From contig NC_019771.1 in NCBI RefSeq assembly GCF_000317695.1, forward strand, positions 2,484,001 through 2,548,000: a stretch of DNA of 64,000 nucleotides. Reading direction: 5' to 3'. Under the pieces are notes generated by a model. That model saw only the letters and a list, made by a program, of their open reading frames with translations. It was not told the origin of the DNA and did no database searches. This document shows positions 8,191-16,235 of this stretch, piece after piece. The DNA comes from Anabaena cylindrica PCC 7122 (GTDB taxonomy: Bacteria > Cyanobacteriota > Cyanobacteriia > Cyanobacteriales > Nostocaceae). The translations under genes were made by a program, and so were the position numbers. Numbering within the stretch: the first letter of the stretch is position 1; each line of letters starts with the position of its first letter.

Positions 8191-8766
8191 ATGTCAATAA
8201 TGACCATTAAAGATGTAGAACAAGTTCAAACCGCTTTTAGTGAAGCAGGTTTAGATTACGATGTTGAATTAACAAACGGGAGAATTTCTATTGTGGGTCC
8301 TTCGGATATTGTATCTAGTGAAATTAGTAGTCGTTTAATTGCTTTCCTCTTCGCTTGGGTAAACCCGCGTCGTTTAGGAAGAGTATTTGATTCTGCTGGT
8401 GGTTTTATTTTACCTGATAGCAATCTCACCGCACCAGATGTTTCTTTTGTTCGGGCTGCACGTCTGCGTCAAAGTCCCCGTTATTTTGGGGAACTTGTAC
8501 CAGATTTAGTAGTAGAAATTAAATCTCAAAGTGATAGAATTAAACCTTTAGTTACTAAAATTCTCAACTTTATCACATTAGGTGCTGTGATTGGAATTTT
8601 AATTGATCCTGATGAGGAAACTGTTACAGTTTATCGTCATCAAGGTGAACCAACTATTTTAAATAATGGTGATATTTTAACTTTACCTGAACTTTTTCCC
8701 GGTTGGGAATTAGCTGTTTCTGAATTGTGGCCTCCTATTTTTACTGAAGAAGAAACTCAAGGTTAG
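8191..8766 (+). CDS. Uma2 family protein, 191 aa
   Basis: The protein shows the usual Uma2 order: NGRISIVGPSD near 30, APDVSFVRAARL near 93, and PDLVVEIKSQSDRI near 115, which supply the Asp/Glu-X-Lys-like residues. An AGGAGAA ribosome-binding site precedes the ATG at 8191. It lies in the same direction as the Uma2 gene upstream and ends before a terminator hairpin. Its biological function is unknown. Confidence 0.85.
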   Translation: MSIMTIKDVEQVQTAFSEAGLDYDVELTNGRISIVGPSDIVSSEISSRLIAFLFAWVNPRRLGRVFDSAGGFILPDSNLTAPDVSFVRAARLRQSPRYFGELVPDLVVEIKSQSDRIKPLVTKILNFITLGAVIGILIDPDEETVTVYRHQGEPTILNNGDILTLPELFPGWELAVSELWPPIFTEEETQG

Positions 8767-8839
8767 TTTGTTTGATTGGATTAGTTTTTTTGTGGAGTTC
8801 TTTCATGAGAAATAGGGAATTTGTCCTGAAGATAACGGT

Positions 8840-8859
8840 GTGCGGAGGTTTCTCCGCAC
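8840..8859. terminator. hairpin between convergent genes
   Basis: GTGCGGAG and CTCCGCAC form a perfect 8-bp stem with a GTTT loop, between the rightward Uma2 gene and the leftward cyclophilin. It could serve both directions; there is no long T-run. Confidence 0.6.
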
Positions 8860-8871
8860 TAATCCTTAATT

Positions 8872-9387
8872 TTATTCGTGGATAGTAACTTTGATCATTT
8901 TAACTGGAGTTTTGGGGCGATCGCCTTGTCCCGTTGGAGTGGTTTCAATCGCTTTTAATACATCCATCCCTTCAGTAACTCGACCAAAAACAGGATGCTT
9001 GGATTGACCGGGTGTAAACCAATCTAAATAGGAGTTGTGGCCAGTGTTGATGAAAAACTGGCAACTGCCACTATTAGGGGCTCCTGTATTAGCCATAGAT
9101 AGAGTTCCTGGTTCGTTGGAAATTTTCCCATCTTCAGGATGCTCATCTTGAATGCAACCATCAGGACCATTACCTGTTCCCGCACGAGGAGAGCTAGGAT
9201 CTTTACTGTGAGGACAACCAAACTGCACCATGAAGTTATTAATCACCCGGTGGAAATGCAGACCATCATAAAAGCCACTTTTAGCCAATTTGATGAAATT
9301 TCCAGCCGTTATGGGCATAACATCGGTGAATAGCTCAAGAGTAATAGTACCAAGGGACGTTTCAAGGGTTGCGGTGGGATTTGTCAT
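8872..9387 (-). CDS. peptidyl-prolyl cis-trans isomerase, cyclophilin type
   Basis: This is a compact single-domain cyclophilin of 171 aa, with FHRVINNFMVQFG near 45-57, GTLSMANTGAPNSGSCQFFI near 94-113 and HPVFGRVTEGMDVL near 135. The Arg, Phe and Gln catalytic-pocket residues are in place. There is no signal peptide, so it should act in the cytoplasm on proline bonds of folding proteins. The gene is complete. It is an unexpected housekeeping-type cargo in an element that is discarded in heterocysts; a chromosomal copy elsewhere is likely. Confidence 0.93.
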   Translation of the reverse strand: MTNPTATLETSLGTITLELFTDVMPITAGNFIKLAKSGFYDGLHFHRVINNFMVQFGCPHSKDPSSPRAGTGNGPDGCIQDEHPEDGKISNEPGTLSMANTGAPNSGSCQFFINTGHNSYLDWFTPGQSKHPVFGRVTEGMDVLKAIETTPTGQGDRPKTPVKMIKVTIHE

Positions 9388-9542
9388 GAATATTAAATTA
9401 CTAATCTGTGCAATGGGTTATTTTGTCGCTTCTAGTTTACCCAAAATCTTGAACATAATGTTAACTAAAATCCACAACTTTTCAAACTAATAATTTCTAC
9501 TTGTGATAAAGAAACTCAAGATTAGGTTATTTTCTCGGCATT

Positions 9543-10121
9543 TCAATCAGGGAAAGCTAAACCGGTACTCGGATCTCTAATATATAATCCCAGTGTCAAA
9601 CTCCGCATCACTTCATCCCACACAGGTATTAATTGCTCTGCTTGATCTGCCCAATAATCAAAAGTAATTAAACATTGAATATTAGAACCTAAACCAACAC
9701 AAGTCCGAGAAAAAGCTTCCCTTGGTTCGGCTTGAGTATCAATAAATTTAATTTCACACCACATAATTCTAGCAGTTTGTCGCTTAACGGTAATCACTTC
9801 TCCTCTTTCAATCACATCACGGCTATCATCTTCCATGATTTTCTTCAAAGTTGATTTGAGGGGAAATAGAGTCCAGTCATTCGGTGGTAGGTGATTGTAG
9901 GATAATTCTAAACAACAATCATCCTTGGGTGGTTTTTTATCCATGAACTTGAATGATTTTTCCTGTGGCTCAAACACCCAATTTTGAGGAACATTGAAGC
10001 GAACTGCTCCCCTCCCGGCTACAAAAATCTTATAACCATCAGGCCCTTCCCAGTGATGATCCGGTTTTAAGTCTAGGGTTTCTTTAATCCATTGGAGATT
10101 GCTTTTCTTACGCTTGCCCAT
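9543..10121 (-). CDS. conserved cyanobacterial hypothetical protein, 192 aa
   Basis: I do not know a function. A basic N-terminus (MGKRKKSNLQWIKETLDLKP) is followed by a soluble domain with GYKIFVAGRGAVRFNVPQNW and a Trp-rich C-terminal half. There is no membrane segment. The gene is intact and leftward, separated by about 150 bp from the cyclophilin downstream. Confidence 0.65.
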   Translation of the reverse strand: MGKRKKSNLQWIKETLDLKPDHHWEGPDGYKIFVAGRGAVRFNVPQNWVFEPQEKSFKFMDKKPPKDDCCLELSYNHLPPNDWTLFPLKSTLKKIMEDDSRDVIERGEVITVKRQTARIMWCEIKFIDTQAEPREAFSRTCVGLGSNIQCLITFDYWADQAEQLIPVWDEVMRSLTLGLYIRDPSTGLAFPD

Positions 10122-10198
10122 AATTAAAATAAGCTCCTAAATTTTAGTTTACAGTTCCAACTATTGGTGATAAATTACAGAATTTGCAAAATTTGCTT

Positions 10199-10332
10199 TT
10201 ATTCTTCAGTTTCAAATCTAACACCTTCATATAGTAGTTCAATCGGAAATTCAAATTCAATATTTGAAAAAGTGATGATGTCTCCAGTAGTTTAGGGATA
10301 GTAAAGCCACATTCTTTCTTCTCCTCGACAGT
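10199..10332 (-). pseudogene. C-terminal remnant of a Uma2 gene
   Basis: The minus strand encodes a stretch nearly identical to the last 45 codons of the Uma2 gene at 31256-31840 (RMWLYYP, TTGDIITFSNIEFEFPIE, ending FETEE). It carries an in-frame stop within the segment. The remnant ends exactly at the left inverted repeat of the ISAs1-like element at 10333; the rest of the gene is absent on the far side, so sequence was deleted. Confidence 0.85.
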
Positions 10333-11059
10333 CAGGGTTAGCGCATCTCAAACCCTATTGACAAGGGGATTTATTTGATATGTGGGAGGATGTTCAAGTG
10401 AAACAACTCAAGGTAAGTTAATACATAACCCATCTAGTCAATGTATCTAAGCAATGTCAACAGGATTTAAGAAGAAGTGCAAAACCAGAACATCTGTTAA
10501 ACCCAGTGTAGACAGTAAAGAGATTACCAGTAACTTTCTCCAACACTTTACGGAAATAAAAGACCCTAGAGCAGAAAGGACTCGACTGCATCTACTCACC
10601 GATATTATCACTATTTCCTTGTTGGCAGTCATAGCAGGCGCAGAGGGTTGGGAAGATATTGAGGAATATGGACTAAGTAAAAAAGACTGGTTAGAGACAT
10701 TTTTAAAACTACCAGAAGGAATACCCAGTCCAGATACATTCAGAAGAGTATTTGAGAGAATAAACCCCAAAGAATTTGAGCAATGTTTTCGGAATTGGGT
10801 GCAATCATTAGTGGAGAAATTAGGTGTAGAAGTAGTTGCTATAGATGGTAAAACTCATCGAGGCTCATATGACCGAGAATCGAAACTAAAAGCCTTACAT
10901 ACAGTCAGCGCATGGGAAGAGTGAAAATAGGTTGATTCTAGGACAAACAAAGGTCAGTTGTAAATCAAATGAAATCACGGCAATTCCAGCACTATTAGAG
11001 ACTCTGGTCTCCTCTACTGTAATTCCCCTGTCAATAGGGTTTGAGATGCGCTAACCCTG
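10333..11059 (+). mobile_element. ISAs1-family deletion derivative
   Basis: Ends are near-perfect inverted repeats of more than 30 bp, starting CAGGGTTAGCGCATCTCAAA at 10333 and ending with its complement at 11059. At 727 bp it is roughly half the length of a complete element, having lost the C-terminal part of the transposase. No matching target duplication is seen beside the ends (CTCGACAGT left, CTGCGGATT right), which fits an adjacent deletion. Confidence 0.88.
10454..11043 (+). pseudogene. ISAs1-type transposase, frameshifted and truncated
   Basis: The first 156 codons match the N-terminal part of ISAs1/H-repeat transposases (HFTEIKDPRAERTRLHLL, IPSPDTFRRVFERI, VVAIDGKTHRGSY). A stop at 10922-10924 interrupts the frame. 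The family sequence resumes one base out of phase (ENRLILGQTKVSCKSNEIT) and then runs into the right inverted repeat, so most of the catalytic DDE domain is missing. It cannot move by itself. Confidence 0.9.
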
Positions 11060-12595
11060 CTGCGGATTCATGCGAATTAAATCCGTCAAAATACTATCCA
11101 AACTACCATTAACTTGAATCCGATCAATCTTCTCAGCAATACGTTCTAAAACCTCCAATTCTTTCAAACGCAATGCAACAGGATTATCTTCCATTACTTT
11201 GGCAGTATTCAACATACTCCGAGTAGCAGCAGTTTCTTCTCTGCGTCTGACAACATTAGCTTGTGCAGCTTTTTCAGCTTCCACAACCTTACTCAAAATC
11301 GCCTTAATTTCCCCAGGTAAAATAATATCTTTTACCCCTACAGAATCTACTTCAATTCCATAAGCTGCGGCTTTTTGGCGAATATATTCAGAGATACTTC
11401 TATCAATTGCTCCTTTATCTTCCAATAAAGTATCTAAAGTTCGTTCACCAACTGCACCACGCAAGGCAAATTGCAATTCTTTGTACAAAAATCCAGTAAT
11501 ATCTGATAACGCATTTTTGGCTTTTAATATGTCTTGAATGCGGAAACCAGCAGTCAAATTTAACCGCAGAGGTACTTTATCTTTAGAGAGGATTTCTTGA
11601 CCAGAAATTTCCATGTTTTGCAATCGTAGGTCAATGGTTTCCGTTTGCCAAGAACGTCCAAATGACCACCAAGCATTTAATCCTGGTTGTAATTGTGTTT
11701 GAAATTCCTGATTAATATATAATAGTCCAATATGTTGAGGAGGAACTTGACAAATATGTAAATAGTTCCGACTCAGTGTTTTTACTTCTGCTGTTCCTTC
11801 GACCAATTCAGAAATTAATGCAGGTGGTAATTTGGCATTATTGCTAATATCAATAATTTCTACTTCCACACCTTGCCAAAATAATTTACGGCTTGTGGGT
11901 GGTAAAATAGAAATTACTTTCCCCCTATATCGGACAATTGCGACTTGTGAAGGCAATAATTCCACGATTTCACAGTAAGCAGCAACAAAATTTGGATGTT
12001 TTTCAATGAGGATATCTTCCAGGGGAAAATCTGGGTTAGGGACGATCCGGCTGATATTCCGCACTGCTACAGTCTTATCTATTGACCAAAAAGCATATTC
12101 TCCTGGTTCTAAAGGTCGGACAAAATTATTTTGAAGATATAGTAAACCAATCTCAGATTCAAAGATTTGGAATTTCTTCAGTCCATTTAGCGAAAATGAG
12201 CGTAATTGTTGGACAAAGTAATTAGGTAATTCCCAATTTTCTTCTAAGTTAAAAAGATGAGATTCTACTTCTATGAAACCACGCCAAAAAGCTCGTAATT
12301 GATTAGGGGCAACACTTATCCAATTCTGACCCAGACGAACTAAAGCAGCTTCGTTGAATGCGGTTCTCACAATCAAGAGATATTTTTGCAGTTCTGTACC
12401 ATGATTTCGCAATAATAATTCTAGGTTTTCGATTTCTGCTTCTGGTTCGTTGAGGTCATGAGTTCTAATTTGCCAATGACGACCAAAATAAGTATATGTA
12501 CCAGGCTGCAAAACTTTCTTAAAGTCGCTGCGGTGATATAAAATGCCAATTTCATTAGGTTTGATGTAAAATGTTTTCCACATAGTAATTTGCAT
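11051..12595 (-). CDS. slipin/band-7 (SPFH) family protein, 3' end altered by IS
   Basis: Four degenerate N-terminal repeats (EIGLLY-F-LxPGxY-W type at about 12-40, 145-170, 215-240 and 287-312) lead into a band-7 domain at about 320-470, with the alanine-rich helix EAEKAAQANVVRRREETAAT. No N-terminal membrane anchor is visible, unlike classic slipins. The stop codon (11051-11053) lies inside the ISAs1 inverted repeat, so a few native C-terminal residues were replaced. SPFH proteins form membrane-associated oligomers; here the partner and role are unknown. Confidence 0.8.
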   Translation of the reverse strand: MQITMWKTFYIKPNEIGILYHRSDFKKVLQPGTYTYFGRHWQIRTHDLNEPEAEIENLELLLRNHGTELQKYLLIVRTAFNEAALVRLGQNWISVAPNQLRAFWRGFIEVESHLFNLEENWELPNYFVQQLRSFSLNGLKKFQIFESEIGLLYLQNNFVRPLEPGEYAFWSIDKTVAVRNISRIVPNPDFPLEDILIEKHPNFVAAYCEIVELLPSQVAIVRYRGKVISILPPTSRKLFWQGVEVEIIDISNNAKLPPALISELVEGTAEVKTLSRNYLHICQVPPQHIGLLYINQEFQTQLQPGLNAWWSFGRSWQTETIDLRLQNMEISGQEILSKDKVPLRLNLTAGFRIQDILKAKNALSDITGFLYKELQFALRGAVGERTLDTLLEDKGAIDRSISEYIRQKAAAYGIEVDSVGVKDIILPGEIKAILSKVVEAEKAAQANVVRRREETAATRSMLNTAKVMEDNPVALRLKELEVLERIAEKIDRIQVNGSLDSILTDLIRMNPQQG

Positions 12596-13015
12596 ATTTG
12601 GGCGATAAATGATTTATTGTATTTACTTGTAATTACATGCTACATAACATTTTTTACTCTGTCAATACAAGTGTTCACAGTTTATGTGTGGGCAAAAACT
12701 TCGCCAAAACTGGATTAAGAAGAATGTAACTTTTTCCTAGCTGCTCCGTAGCAACCCAGAGCAAGAAAACATCCTGCAAATATGCCGTTCGATTGTCCTT
12801 ATGGAAACCGAAGGGACAAACTCAAGTTAGGGAGAAAAGCAGTTGCGCTTACTCATTAACTGTAGCCATTAAGCATCACCCTTGCGAGTAATAACCAACA
12901 GCAGAACACTTGCACCGCAGAGTTAATGAAGATAACACGGATTTGAACCGTAGGATTTCTCCTTTACCACTTGCTACTTCCCAAAAGTAGTGTCCTTTAA
13001 CCCGGACAGGGTTGG
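12596..13015. other. 420-bp gap with a possible tRNA-like remnant
   Basis: No protein gene is seen. On the minus strand near 12935-13000 there is a T-arm-like CGG-TTCAAAT-CCG and an anticodon-arm-like CTACT-TTTGGGA-AGTAG, but acceptor pairing fails and the variable region is too long. I read it as decayed tRNA sequence downstream of the two good tRNAs. Confidence 0.3.
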
Positions 13016-13088
13016 TTGAAAGTACAGGATTTGAACCTGTTACAGATCGATTAAAAGTCGATTGCTCTACCAAATGAGCTAACTTCCG
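13016..13088 (-). tRNA. tRNA-Lys(TTT)
   Basis: The 73-nt minus-strand sequence folds as a cloverleaf. The D stem is GCTC/GAGC, the anticodon stem ATCGA/TCGAT has loop CTTTTAA (anticodon at 13053-13055), and the T stem ACAGG/CCTGT has loop TTCAAAT. The acceptor stem has a mismatch at the first pair (C-A) and a G-T pair, so it is slightly degenerate. CCA is not encoded. It lies 2 bp from tRNA-Ile, probably on the same transcript. Confidence 0.8.
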
Positions 13089-13090
13089 GG

Positions 13091-13163
13091 GGTTTGATAC
13101 AGGATTTGAACCTGCGACGGGTTGATTATAAGTCAACTGCTCTACCAACTGAGCTAATCAAAC
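13091..13163 (-). tRNA. tRNA-Ile(TAT)
   Basis: This is a clean 73-nt cloverleaf. The acceptor GTTTGAT/ATCAAAC is perfectly paired, the D stem is GCTC/GAGC, the anticodon stem GTTGA/TCAAC has loop CTTATAA, and the T stem GCAGG/CCTGT has one G-T pair. The anticodon TAT (13128-13130) reads AUA. Bacteria, including cyanobacteria, usually read AUA with a lysidine-modified CAT tRNA, so a TAT-anticodon isoacceptor is unusual and is typical of mobile elements and phages. The discriminator base is C, unlike the usual A. Confidence 0.87.
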
Positions 13164-13373
13164 GATAGAATAGGTTGGAGGACTCAGCGGTATACGCTCA
13201 TACTAGAGTTTGGCGCACCAGTTAGGTATACAGAACCTAAACTATAGCTTTGTAACTTTACTGCTATCCCACTTCAAATGTAGCATATTGTAATTTGCTA
13301 TGAATTTTTTTTTAATTCTTGCCAGAATCTGAGGGTTAAACTAAACTAAGTTTGTAGACTTAGCTAAAAACCT

Positions 13374-13619
13374 ATGGAAACTGTAAATATCCATCAAGCT
13401 AAAACGAATCTCTCACGTCTATTATCCCGTGTAGAACATGGGGAAGAGATTATTATTTCTAACCGGGGTGTTCCCGTCGCTAAGTTAGTTCCGTTTAGTG
13501 TTTCGTCTCACCGCAGAGATAGTTTAGGACAAGATCGAGGAAAATTTGTAATTCCAGAAGACTTTAATGCACCTTTACCAGAGGACATTTTGGCAGCGTT
13601 TGAGGCTAATGAGGAGTGA
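13374..13619 (+). CDS. type II antitoxin, Phd/YefM family
   Basis: The 81-aa protein starts VNIHQAKTNLSRLLSRVEHG and contains GEEIIISNRGVPVAKLVP, the typical Phd/YefM DNA-binding half. An acidic C-terminal tail (PLPEDILAAFEANEE) would wrap the toxin. It overlaps the PIN-domain toxin gene by 4 bp. Such antitoxins repress their own promoter and neutralise the toxin; a pair like this can stabilise a mobile element. Confidence 0.9.
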   Translation: METVNIHQAKTNLSRLLSRVEHGEEIIISNRGVPVAKLVPFSVSSHRRDSLGQDRGKFVIPEDFNAPLPEDILAAFEANEE

Positions 13620-14020
13620 AACTTTTACTGGATACACAGTGTTTTTTATGGTGGTTTGCTGAACCTGAGCGTTTGCATGAAGAAGCGATCGCACATATTG
13701 CTGATGAAAGCAATGAACTATGGCTTTCTGTAGCTAGTGTGTGGGAAATGGGGATAAAAGTTGCAATTGGTAAGTTACCATTACCAGAACCACTGGATAG
13801 TTACATTTCTAGCCGCATGATGAAATTGGGGGCGAAATCTTTGGAAATTACAGCTTCTCATGCACTCAGAACGGTGGCTTTACCGTTGCATCATCGAGAT
13901 CCTTTCGACAGAATGCTCATTGCACAAGCACAGATGGAAAGTATGACGCTTGTGACTGCGGATTCAATGCTTAAAGAGTATCAAGATACTGCTATTCTTT
14001 GGGCTGGGAATAAAGGTTAG
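13616..14020 (+). CDS. type II toxin, VapC-like PIN domain ribonuclease
   Basis: The 134-aa protein begins LLLDTQCFLWW with the first catalytic Asp, continues with a Glu in SVWEMGIK and ends with HRDPFDRMLIAQA, supplying the remaining acidic residues of a PIN nuclease. The start is GTG, overlapping the antitoxin stop. VapC toxins cleave RNA, often tRNA; the target here cannot be told from sequence. Confidence 0.9.
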   Translation: MKLLLDTQCFLWWFAEPERLHEEAIAHIADESNELWLSVASVWEMGIKVAIGKLPLPEPLDSYISSRMMKLGAKSLEITASHALRTVALPLHHRDPFDRMLIAQAQMESMTLVTADSMLKEYQDTAILWAGNKG

Positions 14021-14083
14021 TTTGGGAAGTGCGGCTACAATGAATGCTTACCGAAGCGATCGCACTCAACTCTATAATATTCC

Positions 14084-14645
14084 TCATTCAGATAAAATAA
14101 TTGTAGCTAATCGTTCCTCAACTTCTTGAATATAATCTGTTAAACCTGTATCAACTCCTCTTTCTCGTAGATGTTTTAAATTTGTATCTTCCCAACACTG
14201 CTTTTCCCGTTCCATATCGTTTCCTGTTAGCTGTTCAACTACTACTTTTACATTTCTCATTCGTTCAGGTTCTTTCTCAGAAGTAGCACGTAATCTGTGC
14301 GACTCTATGCAAGGATGAAAACTCAATTTATTTTTGATTTCTTCAAGAATTTGTTCCTCTTCTTGATTAGATGCAATAAACCCATTTAAAACCCATGCTT
14401 CACGTTTTGGATCAGCCGCACCAATGACAATTTCTAATTTAGGTATTCCATTAATATGTTTTAAACGTGCTTGCTCAATTCCTTCTTTACGTTCCGGTTG
14501 ATTATCTAAATCACGGATAAAAATAACAGCTTTAATATGTCGTCTTTTTTGTAAAAAACGTACCAAATTAAGAACTTTAATAGATGCTGCACCATCAGCT
14601 TCTAAAGATACACCCTTACTATAATGACCTAAATATCTGGGTTCC
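14084..14645 (-). pseudogene. TOPRIM-like/DUF4276-like protein, 5' end lost
   Basis: An ATG-less frame from about 14645 encodes RYLGHYSKGVSLEADGAASI and reads into a 160-aa region with AVIFIRDLDNQPER, ADPKREAWVLNGF and SHRL motifs. This pattern is seen in TOPRIM-like proteins that accompany AAA ATPases. The frame overlaps, out of phase, the end of the truncated ATPase gene just upstream. The simplest reading is that a deletion removed the C-terminal half of the ATPase gene and the start of this one. Confidence 0.5.
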
Positions 14646-15248
14646 TTATATTTTAGTTGTTTTTTTGCATCGACTCAGCTTTTCTTCTATGAATTGAAAT
14701 TTATCTGGAGCTTCGTCACGAAGAGAATCTAAAGTAGGTGCTAATCCTGAACCGTCAAATTCAACTCTTGGCGTAATTTCTTCACTGTAAGCTGGTTTAG
14801 CGAGATTGGAAGCTATTAATTTTAAATAAATAGTGTTTTTTAAAGATTGAGGAATTTTGGATATATCTCTAAAACGTGGATCTTGATCCCAATCATATTG
14901 ATGTCCATCTATACTTAATATTATGATGGAATTGTGATTATAAATTTTCTCTTCTTCAATACTGTAGAAAAATTTCCACTTTCTCTTAATATTATCTTGC
15001 CAATAACCACTCGCAGTTATAGACATCCTTTTTTCACCCATTGTTGTAATAAATTGATGTAGATTTTCATGTTTAAATATTTGTGTAGAGGATGAATAAG
15101 TAAGCATACTTAAACTATACAAAGCTTGTAAAACCGTTGTTTTACCAGCACTGTTTTTTCCTACAATTCCATGTAATCGGGAGTTATCGAAATTGAGTTC
15201 TGTAGATTTATGGCTTTTGAAATTATGAAGTATTAGTTTTTCTAGCAT
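14646..15248 (-). pseudogene. AAA family ATPase, truncated to its N-terminal part
   Basis: The protein begins LEKLILHNFKSHKSTELNFD and has a Walker A motif, GKNSAGKTT, near residue 30, typical of OLD/RecF-like ATPases. It reaches the family's GSGLAPTLDSL region and then ends in a short unrelated tail at residue 200. About half of the usual 400-residue length is missing, including Walker B and the ABC signature, so ATP hydrolysis is unlikely. With the TOPRIM-like gene it may be the remnant of a defence or repair pair. Confidence 0.75.
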
Positions 15249-15260
15249 ATTTTTTATAAA

Positions 15261-15485
15261 TCACAATAATTCAGGAATATATTTATTTTCATAGTTTTCA
15301 ATTAATGCACCAATTACTTCCATAAGAGATGCGAGAGGATGAGTTTCATCTTCACCAACTCGATCAATAAGAGAATCAAGTATATTAACCAAGTATTCAT
15401 ATTCCTCTTCTGTGTGAGGAACAAAAACATTTTTGGCAATAGATGACCAAGCGGTGATAGTTTGATTGATGTTTAAACTTTGCAT
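15261..15485 (-). CDS. small HigA-like antitoxin/regulator without HTH, 74 aa
   Basis: The sequence VPHTEEEYEYLVNILDSLID followed by GEDETHPLASLMEVIG matches the N-terminal domain of cyanobacterial proteins annotated as COG5499-like HigA regulators, but the helix-turn-helix half is absent. Its start overlaps the stop of the retropepsin-like gene by one base, implying coupled translation. Whether it is a natural short form or a truncation is not clear. Confidence 0.55.
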   Translation of the reverse strand: MQSLNINQTITAWSSIAKNVFVPHTEEEYEYLVNILDSLIDRVGEDETHPLASLMEVIGALIENYENKYIPELL

Positions 15486-15904
15486 TATTCTTTTTTTGAA
15501 TGTACCTCAAAAGCCAAATCTGCACGGTAAAAACACACATCAAACTCTAAAAAGAAGTTCATACGCCCTAATAATAAAGGTACATCATCAGATAAGCACC
15601 ACGCAAAAACTAAGCGAACAGGCTCAAATGATCCAATCTGGGCAGATACCAGTAAACCTCTTGCCTCTACTGGTGCTAAATTGCCAGCTAATATCACAGA
15701 AGTAGTCTGTTCTTCCCAAATTGCACCTAGCTGAATACCTACAGTGTATGGGAGAACGTTAACACTTGCGCCAGTATCCAATAAACCGGAAACATCTACC
15801 GATGAGTTACGATAAGTAAGTGTTAATGGTAACTTTGGTAGAGCATCAGGAACACCAAAGGTATCATATCCCTCTGTAAAGGCAAATCTTTGAGTTTTAG
15901 CCAT
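15485..15904 (-). CDS. retropepsin-like aspartic protease, 139 aa
   Basis: The LLDTGASVNVLP motif near residue 41 is the DTG(A/S) catalytic signature of single-domain aspartic proteases, followed by a beta-rich body and a LLLGRMNFF segment resembling the flap/dimer region. There is no signal peptide, so a cytoplasmic homodimer is expected. It overlaps both neighbours (8 bp upstream, 1 bp downstream). Substrates of such bacterial retropepsins are largely unknown. Confidence 0.8.
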   Translation of the reverse strand: MAKTQRFAFTEGYDTFGVPDALPKLPLTLTYRNSSVDVSGLLDTGASVNVLPYTVGIQLGAIWEEQTTSVILAGNLAPVEARGLLVSAQIGSFEPVRLVFAWCLSDDVPLLLGRMNFFLEFDVCFYRADLAFEVHSKKE

Positions 15905-16121
15905 TGTGCTTTTGATCGTCCGCTTCTAGTAGTTGAGCAAGTTGATGTGCGGCTGCATGGGAATTAAGCGGGGATAAAATAGAATAGGTTGCTCCCTGTT
16001 CTAATGATGGTTCTTCATCCCTAGATAATTCGGAGACTAGAAACTGCATTACTTTTAGTTTGTCTGCACGATTTAGATTTCGCAGGGTAGGAAATAGTTC
16101 TATGGCGTTCATAATTGTCAT
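15897..16121 (-). CDS. small partner of retropepsin-like protease, 74 aa
   Basis: A short helical protein (LRNLNRADKLKVMQFLVSEL) that overlaps the protease gene by 8 bp. Similar small proteins accompany such proteases in cyanobacteria, which suggests an antitoxin-like or adaptor role, but this is inference. The start ATG is at 16119-16121. Confidence 0.6.
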   Translation of the reverse strand: MTIMNAIELFPTLRNLNRADKLKVMQFLVSELSRDEEPSLEQGATYSILSPLNSHAAAHQLAQLLEADDQKHNG

Positions 16122-16235
16122 AGTAGAGGGAATTTCATATTTCTATTTTTCCACAAGTTTCATGATTGTGCGATCGCTCTTTGGGATTTGAAAAGGTGCG
16201 ATCGCAATTTGCGATAATGCACCCTAAATGACAGT

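Noticed and set aside
10324..11069. Target duplication of the ISAs1-like element
   Set aside because: The bases flanking the two ends do not match, so no duplication is claimed.
12935..13010. Third tRNA, Pro(TGG)-like
   Set aside because: The anticodon arm and T-arm look tRNA-like, but there is no acceptor pairing or D-arm and the variable region is about 20 nt.
12876..13148. 90-codon minus-strand frame
   Set aside because: It is a translation of the tRNA-Ile and tRNA-Lys genes and the tRNA-like remnant; the repeated SNPV-type residues come from T-arms.
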